In this document: positions 60,409 to 64,000 of the stretch, one piece after another
How the letters are laid out: every line of letters starts with the position of its first letter
Numbering within the stretch: position 1 is the stretch's first letter
From: Duganella zoogloeoides
Lineage (GTDB): Bacteria > Pseudomonadota > Gammaproteobacteria > Burkholderiales > Burkholderiaceae_D
Assembly: GCF_034479515.1 (NCBI RefSeq)
Contig: NZ_CP140152.1
Location: forward strand, 2,046,001 to 2,110,000
Reading direction: 5' to 3'
DNA length: 64,000 nt
Position numbers and translations under genes: made by a program
The notes under the pieces: generated by a model
What the model was told of the DNA's origin: nothing
What the model saw: only the letters and a program-made list of their open reading frames with translations
The model's database searches: none

Positions 60409-61229
60409 CCGGGATGTCCTTTGAGGCTGATGTGGAAGGCGGCGCCGTGCGGCTGGCGCGAGGTGGACCAGATGCGCCCGTTATGCGCCTGGACGATGGT
60501 GCGGCAAATCGCCAGCCCCAGTCCGGTGCCGCCGGGCTTGGTGGAAAACAGCGGATCGTACAGGCGCTCGGCCAGCTTGGCCGGCACGCCCACGCCATTG
60601 TCTTCCACGCTGATGCGGACCGTGCCGGCAATATCGGCCAGCACCGAGCGCACGTGCAGCTGGCGCGGGCGGGTGTGCACGTCTTTCATCGCTTCGATGG
60701 CGTTCAGGACCAGGTTCATCATTACTTGCTGCAATTGCACGCGGTCGGCGCGCAACTGGTGGCCGTTCAGCGCCAGCGCGTCGTGGACAGCGATGCCCTG
60801 CTTGTGGAATTCGGCGCGCAACATGCGCAGCACTTCGCGCAGCGCTTCATCGATATCGAAAGTGGTGGGTTCGGGACTGGTACGGCAGGACATGCCGCGG
60901 ATGCTGCGCACCACGTCGGCGGCGGTGGCGCCCGCGTGGCGGATCAGCTGGAGTGCATCGCGCACGCGCTCGGTGTTATCGGATTGCAGGGACATCAGGC
61001 CCACTTCGGCCTGCAGCACGATGGCCGCCAGCGGCTGGCTGACTTCGTGCGCCAGCGAGGCGGCAAACTCGCCCATGGACGAGATGCGCGCCAGTCTTGC
61101 CAATTCTTCCTCGGCTTCCCGCAGCGCCTCTTCCGCCTGCAGGCGGCGGGCTTTTTCGGCCAGGTAGCGACGGTACAACTGCTCGTTGTCGAGCGACTTG
61201 TCCGTCGCGAGGTCTGCGGGTGCGGGCAT
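60405..61229 (-). CDS. Soluble sensor histidine kinase
   Basis: This 274-residue kinase has a coiled-coil N-terminus (LYRRYLAEKARRLQAEEALREAEEELARL, 19-47), the HisKA box SSMGEFAASLAHEVSQPLAAIVLQAE with the phospho-acceptor His, and HATPase motifs (LVLNAIEAM, DNGVGVP, GGTGLGLAICRTIV). No membrane helix or sensor domain is present, so the input must come through the coiled coil or a partner. It lies 5 bp after dps and overlaps the NarL-type regulator. Confidence 0.92.
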   Translation of the reverse strand: MPAPADLATDKSLDNEQLYRRYLAEKARRLQAEEALREAEEELARLARISSMGEFAASLAHEVSQPLAAIVLQAEVGLMSLQSDNTERVRDALQLIRHAGATAADVVRSIRGMSCRTSPEPTTFDIDEALREVLRMLRAEFHKQGIAVHDALALNGHQLRADRVQLQQVMMNLVLNAIEAMKDVHTRPRQLHVRSVLADIAGTVRISVEDNGVGVPAKLAERLYDPLFSTKPGGTGLGLAICRTIVQAHNGRIWSTSRQPHGAAFHISLKGHPG

Positions 61230-61234
61230 CTTGC

Positions 61235-61780
61235 CTACTTGGCGGCCTGGGTTTGCGCGGCCAGGTGTTCGCCGATGAACCAGCTGTGCAGCTCGTTGCT
61301 GCGCACCACCTGGCTGACGATCAGGTCGTTGGTGCCGTCGTCGCCGTTGTCGGCAGCGGCGCGTGCCAGCGGACGGGCTTCGATCAGGATGGTTTCATGC
61401 GCATCGAGCAGGCCGGACAGCTGGGCTGCCGCCGTCTCGCGACCACGCGGGGCGCTGCGCGAAATGGTCGATTCTTCCATGACGTCCTGCGCCAGCGCGA
61501 AGGTGACGCCGCCCAGGGTTTGCACGCGCTCGGCGATGGCATCCATGATGGTGACCTGCTCGTTGTAGTGCTGGTCGAACAGCAGGTGCAATTGATGGAA
61601 GGTGGCGCCCGACACCTGCCAGTGGGCTTTCTTGTAGGCGTCGCGGATGGCCATGGTGTGGGCCAGCAGGCGGTTCAGCGCCTGCACGCTGTGGGTGCGC
61701 ACTTCGGCCGACAGGCCGATACGCACGTCGGCCAACGAACCGAAATCTTGCAGCACTTGTTTGGTATTTGCTTTGCTCAT
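61235..61780 (-). CDS. dps: Dps ferritin-like DNA-protection protein
   Basis: The start MSKANTKQVLQDFGSLADVR at 61780 gives 181 residues. The Dps ferroxidase site is conserved: KKAHWQVSGATFHQLHLLFDQHYNEQVTIMDAIAERVQTLGG supplies the His, His, Asp and Glu ligands shared between subunits. Dps dodecamers oxidise iron with peroxide and compact DNA. The two-component genes follow 5 bp downstream, so kinase and regulator probably are expressed under the same stress. Confidence 0.93.
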   Translation of the reverse strand: MSKANTKQVLQDFGSLADVRIGLSAEVRTHSVQALNRLLAHTMAIRDAYKKAHWQVSGATFHQLHLLFDQHYNEQVTIMDAIAERVQTLGGVTFALAQDVMEESTISRSAPRGRETAAAQLSGLLDAHETILIEARPLARAAADNGDDGTNDLIVSQVVRSNELHSWFIGEHLAAQTQAAK

Positions 61781-61911
61781 GATGTATTTCCTTTGAAAGT
61801 GCCTTCTTGCCCACCGATTCATTATGGACCGTGATCGCCATGGCGTTTAGCTCCGAAAGAGTGAGGCAGAAGATTGAACAGGGGAGGGATTTGACTCACC
61901 CTATCGGGTGA

Positions 61912-62754
61912 TCAGGATTGCAGGAATTCCAGCAAGCCCGCGTTGAGCTTGTCCTTGTGGGTGGTTGGCAAGCCGTGCGGCGCGCCTTCGTAAATGACCA
62001 GTTTGGCGTTCCTGATGATCTTGGCCGAGGCCTTGCCGGCGGCGTCGATCGGCACGATCTGGTCGTCGCTGCCGTGCACGACCAGCACCGGTACGTCGAT
62101 CTTTTTCAGGTCTTCGGTAAAGTCCACTTCCGAGAACTGCTTGATACAGTCATAGGCGTTCTTGATGCCGCACTGCATGCCTTGGGCCCAGAACGTGTCG
62201 CGCACGCCTTCGGACACCTTGGCGCCGGGGCGGTTGTAGCCATAGAACGGCAAGGTCAGGTCCTTGAAGAACTGCGAGCGGTCGGCCAGCACGCCGGCGC
62301 GGATGCCGTCGAACACTTCCATCGGCAAGCCGCCCGGGTTGGTTGCGGACTTGACCATTTGCGGCGGCACCGCGCCCACCAGCACGGCCTTCTTGACGCG
62401 GGCGCTGCCATGGCGGCCGATATAGCGCGCCACTTCGCCGCCACCGGTGGAGTGACCCACCAGCGTGGCTTCCTTGACGTCGAGTGCGTTCAGCAGCGTG
62501 GCCAGGTCGTCGGCATAGGTGTCCATGTCGTTGCCGCCCCAGGGCTGGCTCGACAGGCCGTGGCCGCGGCGGTCATGGGCGATCACGCGGTAGCCGTGGC
62601 TGGCCAGGAAGATCATCTGGTCTTCCCAGGCATCGCCTTGCAGCGGCCAGCCATGGCTGAACACCACGGCCGGGCCGGTGCCCCAGTCCTTGAAGTGGAT
62701 GCGGGTGCCATCTTCGGTGATGACGCTGTCGACTGAGAGATTGCTGTTTGCCAT
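61912..62754 (-). CDS. Alpha/beta hydrolase, haloperoxidase/arylesterase type
   Basis: This 280-residue enzyme starts [25 protein letters not shown]. It contains [21 protein letters not shown] (oxyanion region), the nucleophile elbow [22 protein letters not shown], the acid in [17 protein letters not shown] and the His in [17 protein letters not shown]. This matches the cofactor-free haloperoxidase/perhydrolase family. No signal peptide is present. It lies upstream of dps in the same orientation with its own gap. Confidence 0.92.
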   Translation of the reverse strand: MANSNLSVDSVITEDGTRIHFKDWGTGPAVVFSHGWPLQGDAWEDQMIFLASHGYRVIAHDRRGHGLSSQPWGGNDMDTYADDLATLLNALDVKEATLVGHSTGGGEVARYIGRHGSARVKKAVLVGAVPPQMVKSATNPGGLPMEVFDGIRAGVLADRSQFFKDLTLPFYGYNRPGAKVSEGVRDTFWAQGMQCGIKNAYDCIKQFSEVDFTEDLKKIDVPVLVVHGSDDQIVPIDAAGKASAKIIRNAKLVIYEGAPHGLPTTHKDKLNAGLLEFLQS

Positions 62755-62845
62755 GTTGTTGCTCCTTGGTGTGTGAGGGGTGACTACCTACCCAGTGTAG
62801 TCAGCGCACCGTTGAAAAGCTCCTGCCAAAAGTGCAGGGCCATGG

Positions 62846-63031
62846 CTAACGTTTGGGCGGGGCTTCCCTGGTCACGGTGATGGCGACCGGGTCGCTCGAT
62901 GGAAACGACTCGGCCAGGGCCTCGTCGAGCGCGTCCTGCTCGTGCTGCGACGGCGCGACTGGCGTGACTGGTACGACTGGCGCGGTGTTCGGTGCCTGCG
63001 GTGGCACCGGGGCTTTGCTGGGCTGTTTCAT
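62846..63031 (-). CDS. Small Pro-rich protein with an ESFPSSDP motif
   Basis: The 61-residue protein (MKQPSKAPVPPQAPNTAPVV...) has a Pro/Val-rich disordered first half and a C-terminal motif LDEALAESFPSSDPVAITV. That motif (ESFPASDP type) recurs in many short proteobacterial proteins of unknown function. An AGGAAAGG ribosome site precedes the start. It lies between the MBL-fold and alpha/beta-hydrolase genes in the same orientation. Confidence 0.8.
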   Translation of the reverse strand: MKQPSKAPVPPQAPNTAPVVPVTPVAPSQHEQDALDEALAESFPSSDPVAITVTREAPPKR

Positions 63032-63048
63032 GGCGGACCTTTCCTAGA

Positions 63049-64000
63049 TTAATTGACGGTGCCGGGCGTGCCGTCGTAGTTGAGCGGCAGCCAGTCATAG
63101 GTTTTGCCGTCCTGGCGGATGCGGCCCAGGCCCGGGAAGGCGATATGCGCGGCGCCGACCATGGTGTGGTCCTTGGCTAGCGACTGCAACAGCCGCGCGC
63201 GGGTGGCTGCAGCGTCGGCTTCGCTGCTGTCGTACTTGACGGTGGCCTCCGGGTGTTCGAGCTGGATCGCGGTCACGTGCACGATGTCGCCCCAGATCAG
63301 CAGCGTCTGGCCGGCGCTCTGCACGCGGTACATGGCGTGGCCCGGGGTGTGGCCCGGCGCCGGCAGCGCTTCGATGCCAGCGTCGAGCTGGCCGAACTGT
63401 TGGTACGGTTGATAGTGGTTGGCGGCCTGGTATGGCGCCACGGCGGCCCTGGCCGCATCAAAAAAGGTCGAGAGGAAGTCGGGCGCCTTGACTTGATTGG
63501 CGGCGGACAGCCAGTAGTCGGCCTCCAGCTGCGACAGGCGCAGCACGGCGTTCGGGAACACGGCCCTGCCCTGCGCCATGATGCCGCCCGCGTGGTCCTT
63601 GTGCAGGTGGGTGAGCAGCACCTCGTCGACCTGCTCCGGCCGGTAGCCGGCAGCGCGCAGGTTGGTCAAGAGCTTGTTGCAGCAGTCGCCATACAGCACG
63701 CCAGCGCCGGCATCGACCAGGATCAGCTTCTTGCCGGTGTTGATCAGGAAGGCGTTGATCGAACCTTGCACCGGCTGCGCCAGTTCGGCCTTGGCCAGGT
63801 CCTGCTTGATCAGCGCGGCTTCGATATGGGTCATCACCGTATCGATGGGGAATGGATGGCTGCCGTCGGACAGGGCGGTGATTTCGAACTCACCCAGCAT
63901 GGTGCGGTAGTAGCCGGGCGCCTGGGTCTTGACCAGCGGCGCGGCGGCCTGGCTGGCCACGGCGATGAGCAGGGCGCACGCTGCGAGCAGGGGCAGCAGC
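63049..64000 (-). CDS. Exported MBL-fold metallo-hydrolase, start off the window
   Basis: The minus-strand frame is open from the right edge to TAA 63049, giving about 316 visible residues. The edge end reads LLPLLAACALLIAVASQAAA, a signal-peptide core, so the start lies just outside. The metallo-beta-lactamase motifs are VDAGAG, THLHKDHAGG (HxHxDH), PAPGHTPGHAMY and WGDIVHV, with a late His in GAAHIAFPG. The layout fits quorum-quenching lactonase-like and related periplasmic hydrolases. The substrate is unknown. Confidence 0.9.
   Translation of the reverse strand, partial: LLPLLAACALLIAVASQAAAPLVKTQAPGYYRTMLGEFEITALSDGSHPFPIDTVMTHIEAALIKQDLAKAELAQPVQGSINAFLINTGKKLILVDAGAGVLYGDCCNKLLTNLRAAGYRPEQVDEVLLTHLHKDHAGGIMAQGRAVFPNAVLRLSQLEADYWLSAANQVKAPDFLSTFFDAARAAVAPYQAANHYQPYQQFGQLDAGIEALPAPGHTPGHAMYRVQSAGQTLLIWGDIVHVTAIQLEHPEATVKYDSSEADAAATRARLLQSLAKDHTMVGAAHIAFPGLGRIRQDGKTYDWLPLNYDGTPGTVN

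Overview
The window is high-GC DNA from a betaproteobacterium, most likely Oxalobacteraceae (Massilia, Duganella or Janthinobacterium type). That is an inference from codon use, the porin type, the phasin, the alkanesulfonate locus, the many environmental two-component systems and the REP-like palindromes. No rRNA, tRNA, insertion sequence, prophage or CRISPR array is visible. Coding density is about 90 percent.

Layout. 1-1,860 is a decaying locus: a saccharopine-dehydrogenase-like gene running off the left edge, a 53-codon remnant of a VOC (glyoxalase-fold) gene and a divergent AraC-type regulator interrupted by one in-frame TAA. 1,966-4,309 holds a YjjG-type HAD phosphatase and an AspT/YidE-type transporter. 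4,362-8,521 is an iron-uptake unit: Fur box, FecI-like sigma factor, FecR-like anti-sigma factor and TonB-dependent receptor with a signalling domain. A PAS/GAF hybrid histidine kinase follows (8,593-11,463). 11,521-23,986 reads as a sugar or polyol uptake and periplasmic oxidation locus: IclR regulator with three copies of an operator-like palindrome, sodium-solute symporter, porin, two tandem three-gene FAD dehydrogenase modules (small Tat subunit, GMC flavoprotein with an Fe-S cysteine motif, triheme cytochrome c) and a chemoreceptor.

24,015-33,385 (minus strand) is a six-gene type VI secretion island: tssF, tssG, vgrG, Tle3 phospholipase effector, Tla3-like adaptor and PAAR tip, with no sheath, ATPase or membrane-complex gene and no obvious immunity gene. 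33,488-42,945 is mixed housekeeping: a class-I-amidotransferase-fold hydrolase, a DUF4105 membrane protein, an acyl-CoA synthetase-like ligase, a small flagellar rod-like protein, a phasin, trxC, an NsrR-like Rrf2 regulator, a Bcr/CflA transporter, serine acetyltransferase and a LysE exporter. 43,012-52,676 is a divergent organosulfur scavenging locus: a MetNIQ-type importer with two oxygenases on the minus strand, and ssuEADCB on the plus strand.

52,972-64,000 carries YceI, a periplasmic amidohydrolase, a split chromate transporter pair, a small gene near a perfect FNR box, a REC-PAS response regulator, an isochorismatase-like hydrolase, a dps-kinase-NarL regulator operon, an alpha/beta hydrolase, a 61-residue protein and a secreted MBL-fold hydrolase cut by the right edge.

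The most unusual non-coding signal is a pair of 198-bp intergenic elements (57,093-57,290 and 58,353-58,550). They are in the same orientation, colinear without gaps, rich in DnaA-box-like 9-mers, and contain hairpins whose stems change in a compensatory way between the copies.
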